Origin: Gigantopelta aegis | Lineage: Eukaryota; Mollusca; Gastropoda; Neomphalida; Peltospiridae | Assembly: GCF_016097555.1 (NCBI RefSeq) | Contig: NC_054701.1 | Span: 9,037,657-9,101,656 of the forward strand | DNA: 64,000 bases | Reading direction: 5' to 3' | Shown here: one piece after another, positions 39,492 to 53,005 of the stretch | How the letters are laid out: each line of letters opens with the position of its first letter | How positions within the stretch are numbered: position 1 is the stretch's first letter | The notes under the pieces: generated by a model | Seen by the model: the letters and a program-made list of their open reading frames with translations, nothing else | What the model was told of the DNA's origin: nothing | The model's database searches: none | Made by a program: the position numbers and the translations under genes

Positions 39492-40176
39492 TATGCTGAC
39501 CCAACAGGTTTTGTTAAAATAGGTCATTGTAGATGGTTAATCTCATCAGATGTATAATTTACTTGAAATTTAGTACTTAATTAAAACATAAACAAATGTC
39601 CGCCATTTTGGATCCACACAAAATGCACCAACAGGGAGATGTGTAACATGCCATCAAAGTTATCTAATAATTCTAAACATCTAAATTGTATGTTGTAGTC
39701 AATCAGCAATGAATTAACAACATTTATATCACAAAAATAGGCACTAGTCACGATGACAACACCACTGTGTTTCAATAACTAATGGCTATCTCCTTAATTT
39801 CTGACTGCCACTGACTGACAGTGCATTTTGTACTAGTTACAACTACTGATATTTTTGTAGTACTACAGACAAATGTTGTAGCTATCGCCAACGAACATGT
39901 GGTTTTCAACCAAAGAAACACTGCGATGGACTGGTGGCAGTGTGCAGCACTGCCAGTCTTCCTGTGCGGTCTCTAGTTATTGTGTCCTAGAACACGATTC
40001 TGGAAGCAACCATATTTAATAAAATTATTTCGGGTAAGAAGCTAAATTTATAATAATCATTACAATGCAAAATAAATATTAAAAAAATAGAAAAAGAAAA
40101 AACAGAACAAAAACATATATTATACAGCGCCACAGTAAATGCCTTTCTTTCTTTTTTTGTGGGTTTTTTTTTGTTG

Positions 40177-40207
<31 letters not shown>

Positions 40208-41330
40208 GGGAGGGGTGTTGTTGGTTTATTGTGAGGGTTTTGTTGTTTTTGTGTGGTTTTTGTGTGTGGGTTTTTTGTGTGGGTTTTGGGGGTTTTTGGG
40301 TGTTTTTTTTTTTTATCCAGTGGATAAGCTGCTGGACAATTAAGCTGACGACAGTAGTTCAAATTACTTCAAAGCTGCCTCACACTTTTGTTCATCATTC
40401 TAATCTATTACCCTCGTATCTGCATTTCAAGCTTATTACTTAAACGTTCCAATTTGTCCTACGATATCAATCTGTCTGTCAGTTCCCTCCAACTCTGTTT
40501 TCTGAGCTGTCCACACCATCACCTACCTGTCTCAACTTCCTCCACTGGTCTCTGTGTACTTCTCTGCACCCACCTGATTTCCTCGTTCTCTAAGGCTAAT
40601 ACAGCTGGTCTGACCCACGGCACTAACTAACGACCAGTGGTAGTCGGGGAGTATAGTAGGTGGTGACAAGTGCCTCTTAACAATGCCAGAAGTAACCAAT
40701 GAACATTCTCCGAAGTGGTTCGACTAAGCTCACATCCAAAGCTGGTGGAAAATGGCAGGTGTGTGGCACAGATAGCCACACGAGTTGGGAAATTGCAGGT
40801 GTGTGGCACAGTTAGCCACATGAAATGGGAAATGGCAGGTGTGTGGCACAGATAGCTACAAGAAACAAACACTTGTCGAAGTTGGAAAGACAAGGACTGG
40901 GATGTGGACTTGGACAGCGAAAGAAGTTGACAAATGTTTAACATACAATAGCCGATGATTAATTAAAGAATTATCAAATGTTTAACATCCAGTAGCCGAT
41001 GATTAATTAAAGAATTATCAAATTTTTAACATCCAGTAGCCGATGATTAATTAAAGAAGTATTAAATGTTTAACATTCAATAGTCGATGATTAATTAAAG
41101 TAATATTAAATGTTTAACATCCAATAGACGATGATTAATTAAATAATTATTAAATGTTTAACATCCAGTAGCCGATGATTAATTACCATTAGCACAAATT
41201 ATTTTGACGTCACGTATTTTAACTAAAGCTTTGAAAACGTTACGCTCAGGTACACAGGTCTTGTTGGCTTGTAAGCAAATGATCCATCCACAGCCTATGA
41301 TTAATTAACATGAAACAGTGGTGTCGTTAG
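39492..41330. repeat. 2.9-kb tandem unit, copy 3, internally deleted
   Basis: It follows copy 2 without a break. After 'gaagttgaca' (about 40931) it jumps directly into the 44-bp minisatellite, losing roughly 550-600 bp. It ends within the SINE-tail motif 'gtggtgtcgttag', where LINE sequence begins. Confidence 0.93.
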
Positions 41331-43140
41331 AAAAATCATCAGATATTTTTAATTTCAAAACCTCAAATAAAAACTGGATTAAAACTCTATATAATAATTC
41401 AGTGTTGAGGGTGATTCAAAATGGCTTTCTATTAGAAACATTTAAATTAGAAAGAGGATGTAGACAAGGCGATGCACTATCTCGTTATATTTTTATTATC
41501 TGCGCTGAAATTTTAGCTATATTAATAAAAATAACAAAAACATAAATGGAATAACAATCGATGGTGAGCAATAGTTAATATCCCAATACGCAGACGATAC
41601 AACTTTTATACTTGATGGAACTCCTGGATCTGTTTAATACTTTAACAATATTAGAATATTATGCCACAGTATCTGGATTAAAAATAAATTATACAAAATC
41701 AAAAGCTATTTGGATAGGCAGTAAAATATACTCAAAAGAAGTTTATCACCATTCAAGATGAAAATTGCAAAGGAATACAATAGAATTTAAGATGCTCGGA
41801 ATAACGTTTACAGTGAATTTACAATTAATTGTTAAAGCGAATTACCCCACAAAACTTAATGAAATTAAACTATTGATAAAACTATGGTTAATAAGGAAGT
41901 TAACTGTCTCAGGAAGATTAACCGTATTAAAAACATTTTTAATACCTAAAATTACGTATTTACTCATTGCACTACCAAACCCATCGAAAAAAGTAGTTGG
42001 CAATTTGAATAGATTATTTTTAAAATTCATTTGGCAAAATAAACCCGATTAAATATTAAGTCTGGAGCTCCACGCGGTAAGACGTGTTTGTTTCGTTTGT
42101 CCACACTGCACGTGCTTTCGCGGCTCGACTTGGGGATCCTTCACTTCGTTGTTTTTGTCAGCGAAGTGAAGTTTTCTACTGGGATGTATGCAGCCATTGG
42201 AACTGATTGAAGTCTGGAACCCTTCTCGTTTCGACAGTCTGCACCACCAGGTTGGATTCCTTTTTAGCGAGATTTCTTGCCTCCACGTCATTTCTCCGTC
42301 TAACTATGTTGACTTGTTATTTTTCGTGACTCGTATGACGGCCATTCTGCAGAACGCCACGGTTGTTGGCGTTTAGTCTCTACATGTCCGAGCCTGTCCT
42401 AGCAGCACTGGAAGATTGACCGCCCCACTCTAAGAAGAAATAGGAAGCGGGATCGGCCCCTACTACTCTTTTCTAGACTTTACTTTGTTTTATTGTGATA
42501 CCATCTCGTATCCTCCGGATTCGGACCTGTCCGCACCACTATACCAACCCATGACGACTGGACTATACCCTAGTCTGATTCTCTCTCTCGTTCAGACGGA
42601 TCCGGCTTCTCAAGATCTGTATTTCAGCACAGCACTACACCTTCAACGTCTATTGACTGTCAATCTAGGTATTTTCTTGACGGGATGCAACCCATCTCGT
42701 CCGTACAAGCTGTGCACCCTCACGGCCTTAACGAGGCCACTCACGTGGACATATAGATCGGACTTTAAACTTTTAGACCTTCGTTTAAAAAATTATGTCG
42801 AAATTACTTTCTTTTTTTAATATTATTAAATAGTCGGATCCTCTCTTCTTTCACTTATTTATTTTTGGACTGTCCTTCTAAAATGCTCCAAATTATATAA
42901 ATATTCGACCGAGCAGTCAATTATTTTTATTTTTGGCTTGTAACTTCTTTTTTTAAAATTCTATTAACTTTTCTACTAATTGCTATTTTCAAAATTCTGC
43001 CCATTTTCAACTCTACACCCCCCCCCCCACCCACACATCCCTCCCCCACCCACCCACCCCCCTCCTCCCGAGTCATGCCATCGATCTTATCTAATTTCTT
43101 TTTGACCACCTGATCTAATCTAGCGACCAAATTTAATGAG
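41331..43140 (+). mobile_element. 5'-truncated Tx1/L1-like LINE with 3' module
   Basis: Plus-strand RT remains: 'VIQNGFLLETFKLERGCRQG', 'SQYADDTTFILDG' (across a stop), 'SGLKINYTKSKAIWIG' and 'FLKFIWQNKPD'. This is the L1/Tx1 order of RT motifs. Stops and frameshifts split the frame at about 41543, 41567 and 41635-41765, so it is dead. After 'QNKPD' a GC-rich 3' segment begins 'gagctccacgcggtaagacg' and runs to about 42990, the same segment as in the copy at 61289 onward. It begins exactly where tandem copy 3 stops. Confidence 0.85.
43020..43072. repeat. C-rich low-complexity tract
   Basis: C and CCCA runs at the 3' end of the LINE copy. Confidence 0.9.
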
Positions 43141-44284
43141 TAGAATTTTCTTTATTAATTATATTAATTAGAGATGCGCATCAAAAAAAAATTGTTTTGG
43201 TGTGGGTTTTGTGTGTGGGTTTTTTGTGTGGGTTTTGGGGTTTTTGGGTTTTTTTTTTTTTTTTATCCAGTGGACAATTAAGCTGACGACAGTAGTTCAA
43301 ATTACTTCAAAGCTGCCTCACACTTTTGTTCATCATTCTAATCTATTACCCTCGTATCTGCATTTCAAGCTTATTACTTAAACGTTCCAATTTGTCCTAC
43401 GATATCAATCTGTCTGTCAGTTTCCTCCAACTCTGTTTTCTGAGCTGTCCACACCATCACCTACCTGTCTCAACTTCCTCCACTGGTCTCTGTGTACTTC
43501 TCTGCACCCACCTGATTTCCTCGTTCTCTAAGGCTAATACAGCTGGTCTGACCCACGGCACTAACTAACGACCAGTGGTAGTCGGGGAGTATAGTAGGTG
43601 GTGACAAGTGCCTCTTAACAATGCCAGAAGTAACCAATGAACATTCTCCGAAGTGGTTCGACTAAGCTCACATCCAAAGCTGGTGGAAAATGGCAGGTGT
43701 GTGGCACAGATAGCCACACGAGTTGGGAAATTGCAGGTGTGTGGCACAGTTAGCCACATGAAATGGGAAATGGCAGGTGTGTGGCACAGATAGCTACAAG
43801 AAACAAACACTTGTCGAAGTTGGAAAGACAAGGACTGGGATGTGGACTTGGACAGCGAAAGAAGTTGACAGATAGAACTGGCCGAATTAAAAAGAAAGGA
43901 GGATGAGTTCATAGGAAATAAAGGAAAGGGGGCAGTCAGATTAAAAAAACAAAACAATATTAAAATTTTATATTTAGACATCGAAATGCAAAATGCAAGA
44001 AATATATTATAGAATAAAATAAACAATGTCAGTATTGTTTACAATACGGAACCTGTAGGCAGGTAGTATAGCACTATGGTTTATTTTACCATAGTAACGA
44101 CGTGGTATATGAACAACGTTGTGATACCTTATATTAGTTATATATTTTTATGTGTTTAATTAAGGTAAATCACCTACCATTACCCTGTACAGTTTAGTAT
44201 ATGTTTATGTTTGTATAATAAGTTGCAAAACCTTAAAGCAACAAAGAACTGAGTGAACACGTCAGACGACGTGTATGAGAATTA

Positions 44285-45110
44285 TCAAACTAAAGAATTA
44301 TCAAATGTTTAACATCCAGTAGTCGATGATTAATTAAAGAAGTATTAAATGTTTAACATCCAATAGCCGATGATTAATTAAAGAATTATTAAATGTTTAA
44401 CATCCAGTAGCCGATGATTAATTAAAGAAGTATTAAATGTTTAACATCCAATAGTCGATGATTAATTAAAGAAGTATTAAATGTTTAACATCCAATAGTC
44501 GATGATTAAATAAAGAATTATTTAAATGTTTAACATCCAGTAGCCGATGATTAATTAAAGAATTATCAAATTTTTAACATACAGTAGTCGATGATTAATT
44601 AAAGAAGTATTAAATGTTTAACACCCAATAGCCGATGATTAATTAAAGAAGTATTAAATGTTTAACACAATTGACGATGATTAATTAAATAATTATTAAA
44701 TGTTTAACATCCAGTAGCCGATGATTAATTAAAAAAGTATTAAATGTTTAACATCCAATAGTCGATGATTAAATAAAGAATTAATAAATGTTTAACATTC
44801 AATAGCCGATGATTAATTAAAGAATTATCAAATGTTTAACATCCAGTAGCCGATGATTAATTAAAGAATAATTAAATGTTTAACATCCAATAGTCGATGA
44901 TTAAATAAAGAATTATTAAATGTTTAACATCCAGTAGCCGATGATTAATTAAAGAAGTATTAAATGTTTAACATCCAATAGTCGATGATAAATTAAAGAA
45001 TTATCAAATGTTTAACATCCAGTAGCCGATGATTAATTAAAGAAGTATTAAATGGTTGACATCCAATAGTCGAAGATTAAGTAAAGCATTATCAAATGGT
45101 TTGGCATCCA
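44285..45110. repeat. 44-bp SINE-derived minisatellite, expanded in copy 4
   Basis: About 18 copies of the 'catccagtagccgatgatta' unit, against about nine in copies 1 and 2. The last units are more divergent. Confidence 0.92.
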
Positions 45111-45193
45111 TCCAATAACAGATTATTAATTTAAAAATTATCAAATGTTTGGCATCCACCCAGAAGCCAATGGTTATATATAGAGGATTCGTC

Positions 45194-45320
45194 ACGAGTG
45201 GTTTTTTTAATATGGAAAATATCAACCGAGTCTATGTTAATCAGTATTTGTCGAGGTTCTGCCGAGACAACTACCAATTAACTAGACGATGTTGATATTT
45301 TACATATTAAAAAACACGAG
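45194..45320. mobile_element. Hairpin element (foldback MITE)
   Basis: The left arm 'tttttttaatatggaaaata' + 'tcaac' and right arm 'gttgatattttacatattaa' + 'aaaac' are near-perfect complements, bounded by 'cacgagtgg' and 'acacgag'. The loop is about 60 nt, with 'tcgaggttctgccgagacaa'. It is absent from copies 1-3 at this place. Confidence 0.8.
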
Positions 45321-45586
45321 TAGCTAATTCTATTTATCCTATAACACTTCTAAAATAACATTTTTATTCAATTTTTAGTAAATCACAGTACTAAAGTTGC
45401 CGCCATCGGTAATATGACGTCATCACCATTAGCACAAATTATTTTGACGTCACGTATTTTAACTAAAGCTTTGAAAACGTTACGCTCAGGTACACAGGTC
45501 TTGTTGGCTTGTAAGCAAATGATCCATCCACAGCAACACATTATCTAGAGACCTTGCAAATTTTAATACACTAAATTATCACATGG

Positions 45587-46193
45587 TGTGGGACGTCTTT
45601 TGAACATCAATGTTGAGCTTTAATTCGGAAAACTTTATTTGCCGACAGCAACAGATTGACTGAAATATACAAAATATACTATAAATAGCCTATTATTGAT
45701 TTATACAAACATAGTATTTGTTAGGAGCCAACATAACTTCTATGACATTACAAACATCCAGTGCACGCATGTCGCAACTATCAAATGAAACAATAATCTA
45801 CCCTTAGCACGTGTATAATACATATATATATATAATAAGTATAATATAAGTAATACAATGCGCCTACCATTTATATACATGTACATTTATATACATAACC
45901 CATTTAATACATATACCATTTAATACATATACATATACGTGTATAGGCTTATTTCGCCTCAATATTGTATTTAAACATTTTAAACTAAGTTATAAATAGT
46001 AATACATACCGTATTTATCGGCGTACCACATTCTTTTGGAATTAACAAACGTCTTTTGGAAAGACAGAAATTAACGTTGCCTAAAGAATGACGTAACAGA
46101 ATTACCATGACGTCATAAACGTAAACAAAGACGTGCATGCAAAGTAAACAAACAAATATGTACATTATGTAAATGTAATGTTTGGCCTTAACA
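45587..46193 (-). repeat. BEL/Pao 3' LTR
   Basis: 607 bp, TG...CA on the - strand, matching 52282-52908. A purine-rich stretch lies next to its inner edge. Confidence 0.92.
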
Positions 46194-49100
46194 TACCGGC
46201 CCTCTAATTGTGGATAGTCAAGAGACACAATTACACTATTATCACTATTACAAGGCCAAACGATTCACTGTTTGTTTGTTGTTGTTGTTTTTAAGGTTGT
46301 TTTTTTGTTTTTTTTAACTGCTTACTAGCAATAAACTATCTTAGTCGCTTTCTACCAAGAGACATAATTTTGTAATTGGACGAGTCAGTGTAGACGATTT
46401 TGTTTTCAGTTTCACAACTCTGACAAGCCCCTTTTTGTCCTTCACGACTTCAAGCACTCTTCCAAGTGCCCATGAATTTCTAGGGGTTGTATCTATAATC
46501 AGTACAATGTCACCCACAGCCAAATTCCTCTTAGGGTACATCCATTTTTGTCTCTTTTGCTGCAGAGGTAAGTATCCCCGTATCCACCTTTTCCAGAATA
46601 TGTCTGCCAAATATTGTACTTGTCGCCATCTCCTTTTTGCACAGTTGTCACTGTTATGAAATAAGCCAGGTGGAATATGTTCTCCTGCTCTAAGCAATAA
46701 CAAGTGATTTGGTGTCAATACATCTAGATCATTAGGACTGCTGGGCCCTTCTGTGATTGGGCGACCATTGATCACAGCTTCAACTTCACAAAACAGAGTT
46801 TGCAGAAACTCGTCATCAAGGTATACGTTTTGTTCTCGGAGTAGCGAATAGAGTATTTTTCTGACAACACGAATAAGCCGTTCCCAAACACCTCCAAAAT
46901 GGAATGCTGTAGGGGGATTGAAACTCCATGAGATGGATCTTTGTTGCAAGGCCCTATTTATTTTTTGCATATTCCACTTTTTAATTTCTTCACGCATTTC
47001 GCGTTCTGCTCCCACTAAATTGGTCCCGTTGTCAGACTGAATTGATTTAACTATACCACGTCTAGCCACAAATCTTCTGATTGCATTGATGCACGAGTCT
47101 GTATCAAGAGAATGAGCAACCTCTAGATGTACTGCTCGAATAGCCAAACACGTGAACAACACACCATATCTCTTTACTGTACTTCTTCCTCGCTTTACCT
47201 CAAATGGTCCAAAGAAATCCATCCCAACTCTGGAAAATGGGGGTTCATCGGCATTTAAACGGTCTACAGGAAGGCTGGTCATTTGTTGCTCTGCAGCGGG
47301 TGCCTGATATCTTTGACAAGTAAAACACTTTGAAATTATACGCTTTATATCAGTTGATGCACCGAGCACACAATACTGCTGATGTAGACTAGCAAGCATG
47401 AAGTTTTTCCCCATATGACCAACTGACTGGTGCACATCCCGTAATACGAGTTCTGTAATAACAGAGTCCTTGGGTAGTACAATTGGATGTTTTGCATCGA
47501 AAGGTAAGTTAGCTCTAAGAAGTCGTCCTCCAACACGGATCAAACCATCACTAATGAAAGGATCCAGCTTCCTTAATGGAGAATAAATTTTCAAAATATG
47601 CGAAGCATCCTTTTGTATTTCCAGGATCTTGATCTCTTCCTTGAAATGCTGTCGCTGCACGTAGAGTATCAAAGCCCTTTCAGCACTTTGAAGAACATCT
47701 AAGCTGAGATAGGCTGTTGTTAGACCTTTCTTTCTTTCCATCAACCTCTTTTGTTTAATTCGTGTGTACTGTTCTTCAAATATCTGGTTACATTTCAGAG
47801 GGTTATGTTCCTGCTGGTTAAGTTCGTTCTTCAACTGTCTTCGTGCAGTGATGTGTTTTTGTAACTTTTTAACTCCAATTAACAACCAGGCAACAACTCT
47901 TTTGAGTTTGTTCCACTCAGAGTAATGTGTCAGTAGTTTATCCATTGCATTTGTAGACTTCTGCATTATGTTAGTATAAAGTCCTTTCACCTCTAAATCA
48001 TCATCAGGTAAAATATCCAGACCTGACACAGGGGTCGGCCATTCAGATTTTGGTTCGGACAAGAAGCTTGGTCCATTCAACTACAGACTGTTTTGCAGGA
48101 ACTTCTTCATAGGAAGACCACGAGAGGCACAATCAGCTGGATTAATTTTTGTGTTGATGTACCTCCACTGTTTAACATCAGAAGCTTCCCGGATAATAGC
48201 AATGCGATTTGCTACAAATGTTTGGAAGCGCGAGTTCTCATTAGCCACATACCTTAGTACAGTCATACTGTCTGTCCAGAAATATGTTTCATCAATTTCA
48301 TAGTCCAGTTCTCTCACCAACATTTGGTTGAGCCTCACAGCAGCAGTGGCAGCAGTGAGCTCCATTCGAGGAATAGTCATTTTCTTGAGAGGAGCAACCC
48401 GAGATTTCCCATTCACGAATGAGACAAAGATGCGTCCTGTTTCATCAGTGAGACGTAAGTAAGTAACTATTTCATAACCTAGATCACTGGCATCGGCGAA
48501 ATTGTGAATTTGACAGGATACAACATTGCCAAATGATCGTGGTTTGTAGCATCGTTGTAAATTCAGTTTCTCCAGATCACCTAATTCATTTGTCCATTGT
48601 TGCCAAATCTTTAAATCATTTCCTTTGATTTCTTCATCCCAGGGAACATTGCGCCGGCACAGATCTTGAAGAAGTAATCACTGTCGTCCTTGGGTAAATG
48701 GACTTGGTAGAACATAGCTTCAATATTTCCCATAATGGCGACCTCTTCCTGTCGGAAACGAAAGAAAACACCTAGTAGACTGTTTGTTAAATCAGGTCCC
48801 TGAAGTAAAACGCTATTCAAAGATGTCCCCTTATAGGTTGCAGCACAGTCGAACACAACCCTAATTTTCCAAGGCTTATGGGAATGATAGACACCATGGT
48901 GTGGGATGTACCATACACGGCCATCTAATCTTTCAAGTTCTTCCTTTGGAACTTGTTCAGCATAACCACATTTGACAACCTTGGACATAAATTCAACATA
49001 ATCTTCACAAAATGTTGAATTCTTTTGTAATTTGCGTTTTAGGCTTGCAAGACGCTGCTAAGCTTGTAATTTGTTATCTGGCAATTTGGCGCCATTCTCT

Positions 49101-52100
49101 TTAAATGGCAAACCAATGCAGTAGTGACCATTACTATGGGTGATAGAACCATTCACCAAGTCCAAAAACTTCTTATCTTCCTGGGAGTGTTCCTTTTTAT
49201 CATCAATAAGCCTTTCTGGAAAGTCTCGATTGATTGAATCTCTCACCAGTTTATCTAACTGCTTAAGCTGTTCCATCTCTTGCACTGCTACAATCTCGGC
49301 ACGGTTTACTGTGAAGACAGAATCGACCTGTTCAACTTGTTTATCTCCTTCTCTTATCATATTCCACACAATCCATCCAAGTCTCGTCTTGACAGCATGA
49401 GGGCTGCCCTCTGGTCCGGACTTGACTTCAAATGGGGTATAGGCATCAGGTACATTGTTTCCAATTAACAGGCCAACCTCGGCTGTAATGTCTGGAAGAT
49501 TTATATCGTCTAAATATTTCCAGCAAGATATGTACTTATTGGTAGGAGCGAGTCCCTTAGAAACGGGAATTTTGTCTTTAGTATATACCCTTGGCAGGTC
49601 AATTTCATTTTCCAATTCCAGGTCGCAGACTTGCAGGCCATCAACAGCATATGTTTCCATCGAAAATGGATTTCCCATTGTATCCAGCGTGATAGACATG
49701 CGATGACCCATCCCACCAAGCTCTCAAACTAGACTTTCACAACAAAAGCTGACGCTACTACCCGGATCAAAGAAAGGGTATGTTTTGACATCGCGTAAAC
49801 CATTTTTCAGCTTCACTCTAACTGGAATAATGGCCATGGTACATTCACCCTTTCCGGCCCTCGTATGACCACATACACCTTGGACAGAAATTTTACTGTT
49901 ACTATTCTCGTTTTCTGTTTTTAACAAACCTTTCAACTTGCCGACTCTGCTATCGTCATGCAGCATTGTAGGATGATGAGACTTACAGGTCGCACACACT
50001 AATTTGTTGTAGCATTTGTTTTTATAATGTCCAGGCTTTAGACAACCAAAGCAAAGCCTTTTGGATTTCACAAATTCATTTCTGTCCAAAATGGGCATAG
50101 CCAATAAGTCCTTACAGTTATCTGTTGTGTGGGTGGTACGATCACAATATGTGCAGTGTTTTTTGGAAAACTGCTCTTTTGATTTCTGCAGTGCTTTCCT
50201 AACACCTCGTTCTTTCTGAGCTGGACCATCTGCGGATGAATATTCAATCTGAACAAAATCTGACATATCAGTTAGAAAGCTAGCCCTTGTACGATTTGTT
50301 CCAGATTGCTTAGAAGGTTGTCGTTTTCCATCACGTGCTTTGTGCTCCAAGATCAAAGCATCCTTTCCATAAATTGGATCATTTGCCTTTCGTGCTTCAT
50401 CTCTTACAAGCTCCACCAACTGATGAAACTCTACAGTGTCTCCTTTTCTGGCAGTGTGTTGAACTATATTCCTCCATTTATCATGTAGATAAAATGGTAA
50501 CTTACTCACTAGTCGTTTTATATTGTCTGGGTACTCGAGTACTTTAACTGCCTGGATACTCTTCACAGTATTTTCACACTCTACCAACAGAATGGAAAAG
50601 TCATCAAGAGCCTTGGCGTTGTCCGCACGTACAGTCGGCCAACCCAATGCTCGTTTGATAAATGCACTAGCCATGAGCTGTGCATCTCCATATCGCGTTT
50701 CCAACTCCTTGAGAGCTGCAGGGTATCCCTGTTCCGCTGGAAGATAGCTAAATCCAGAGATAATACGATTAGCTTCACTAACAGTAAATTGCTCCAAGAA
50801 ACTAATTCGTTCATCATCACTATCAGAGTTCATTACCACTTTAATGTTAAACTGACGAATGAATTTTCGGTATTCCATTGGATCTCCTCCAAATTTTTTA
50901 ATTTCTGCAGTTGGTTTCTTCAAATGGCGGACTACAGACAAAATATTATTATCAGCTGGGATGTCAGCCCTATTGCTGTGGAAATAGTCAGCATTATCAC
51001 CTGAAAGAGACTCACTATTAACAGGACACACATGCATTAACAAGCTTTGACATGGATCATGACCTACATTTCTGACATTTACAGACCTATTCTGATCATT
51101 CATTTCAATATTCTGAAACCCGATCCCATTTCTAGTATCGACATTCTGACCTGCAATATTTCCTATTTGACACCCTGTACCAGAATCTTTTTGCGATGTA
51201 GATTCTAAGCATAAACCTGCGTTGCAATTTGTTATTTCAGTACTTTGAAATGCAGGACGAACATGCGGTCTTGCATCGCCCTTAGTCACTAAACTATTCT
51301 GAAATGTAGTACCTATGTTCACCCCAGTACTGCCTCTCATAATTTCATTACTGTGAGAAGTGGTGTCAGTGTGTAATTGAAGCCCTGAACCACAACCTAC
51401 AATTTCATTACATTGAGAAGTAGTGGCTGCATGTACATTAGACATAACATTTGTGACATCATTATTCTTACTAGCAGGGACAAAAGGGGTGGCATTTAAG
51501 TTTAGTACTGACGGACTAATACTTGACTGGCTGTCTAGAACTCAAGTAATCATTTTGACACACAAATCTATTTAACACTTCATTCTTGGCTTCAACTATA
51601 GGCATTTTAGTGTTCAAATTCAGTTCTTCTTCTTCTTGTCTTAACATCAGTTTTTTTAATTCTAGTTCTTGTTTCTTCTTCAAAGAAACTTTCATAGCCT
51701 CAAGTTCTGCCTTTTCTTGTTCACCCTTCAGTCGTGCTGACGATACTGTACTGCTACAACTTATTCGTGATCCAACACTACCCAAACTTCTCTGTTTTTC
51801 TTGTGAATGCGCATGCGAATACCAACCCTCATAAGATACCTTAAAACTCTTCAAGTAAGTATCTTTCTACTCCCAGCTATTAACCAGATATACTTCTTTC
51901 TCATCTGCTGATAGAAGTGTACAATATTCCTCGTTCACCTTAATAAATTCTTCATACATTTCCAACCATTTAGCATATTCAAGCTGAACGTTTCTAGGAG
52001 CTGTGTTGCCGGCCTTTAGTTTCTCGATATTTTCTGACTTGTGCTTCAAGTTCCGGAATAGATTCGACAATTGTTTATCCATATTTCCCCTTGTATATAG

Positions 52101-52281
52101 CAGTCCTTTTCTGGAAAGTGTCTTGATCCTGCCTCCTGAAACCATCGAATCAGTTTCTTCTATTACAGGAGCAGCCAATCTTCTACCTTCCAGTTCAGAG
52201 GTATCTATTTCGGTTTCTTCCATATTCGAAGCAGTCAAATCAGATTTCTCCAAAACCAAGCAAGCCGAAATACGTCAATGA

Positions 52282-52908
52282 TGTGGGATGTCTTTTGAAC
52301 ATCAATGCTGAGCTTTAATTCGGAAAACTTTATTTGCCGACAGCAACAGATTGACTGAAATATACAAAATATACAAAATATACTATAAATAGCCTATTAT
52401 TGATTTATACAAACATAGTATTTGTTAGGAGCCAACATAACTTCTTTGACATTACAAACATCCAGCGCACGCATGTCGCAACTATCAAATGAAACAATAA
52501 TCTACCCTTAGCACGTGTATAATACATATATATATATAAGTATAATATAAGTAATACAATGCGCCTACCATTTATATACATGTACATTTATATACATAAC
52601 CCATTTAATACATATATCATTTAATACATATACATATACGTGTATAGGCTTATTTCGCCTTAATATAAGACTAAGCAATATTTTATTTAAACATTTTAAA
52701 TAAGTTATAAATAGTAATACATACCGTATTTATCGGCGTACCACATTCTTTTGGAATTAACAAACGTCTTTTGGAAAGACAGAAATTAACGTTGCCTAAA
52801 GAATGACGTAAAAGAATTACAATGACGTCATAAACGTAAAGAAAGACGTGCATGCAAAGTAAACAAACAAATATGTACATTATGTAAATGTAATGTTTGG
52901 CCTTAACA
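52282..52908 (-). repeat. BEL/Pao 5' LTR
   Basis: 627 bp. It differs from the other LTR by about ten substitutions and a few short indels, mostly in AT repeats. Confidence 0.92.
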
Positions 52909-52945
52909 CATGGGTTTATGACATGGATATCATGGGTAAGTTATA

Positions 52946-53005
<60 letters not shown>

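Larger units (their letters stand above)
43193..45534. repeat. 2.9-kb tandem unit, copy 4, left part
   Basis: It resumes in the middle of the unit, within the T/G tract ('gggttttgtgtgtgggtttt'), and runs to 'tgatccatccacagc'. The unit's first 770 bp or so is missing. Its 44-bp minisatellite is longer than in other copies (about 44285-45110) and is followed by an inserted hairpin element (45194-45320). Confidence 0.9.
45587..52908 (-). mobile_element. BEL/Pao LTR retroelement, broken
   Basis: A 7.3-kb element in reverse orientation with two LTRs and 5-bp CATGG duplications (45582-45586 and 52909-52913), inserted in tandem copy 4 DNA. Parts in element order: a gag-like region with a CCHC zinc knuckle (about 52259-49724), protease and reverse transcriptase (about 49711-48611), RNase H-like (about 48590-48081), and integrase with a DUF5641-type end (about 48080-46341). 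Family assignment rests on the knuckle, the 'LLQGPDLTNSLLGV' RT motif and the integrase/DUF5641 layout typical of Pao. It is not intact: the coding part carries about five to six breaks. LTR divergence of about 2% by eye suggests a fairly recent insertion. Confidence 0.93.

Noticed and set aside
42049-42820. Frames of 60-110 codons in the LINE 3' segment
   Set aside because: They are not conserved in length between the two copies and have no domain; treated as non-coding 3' sequence.
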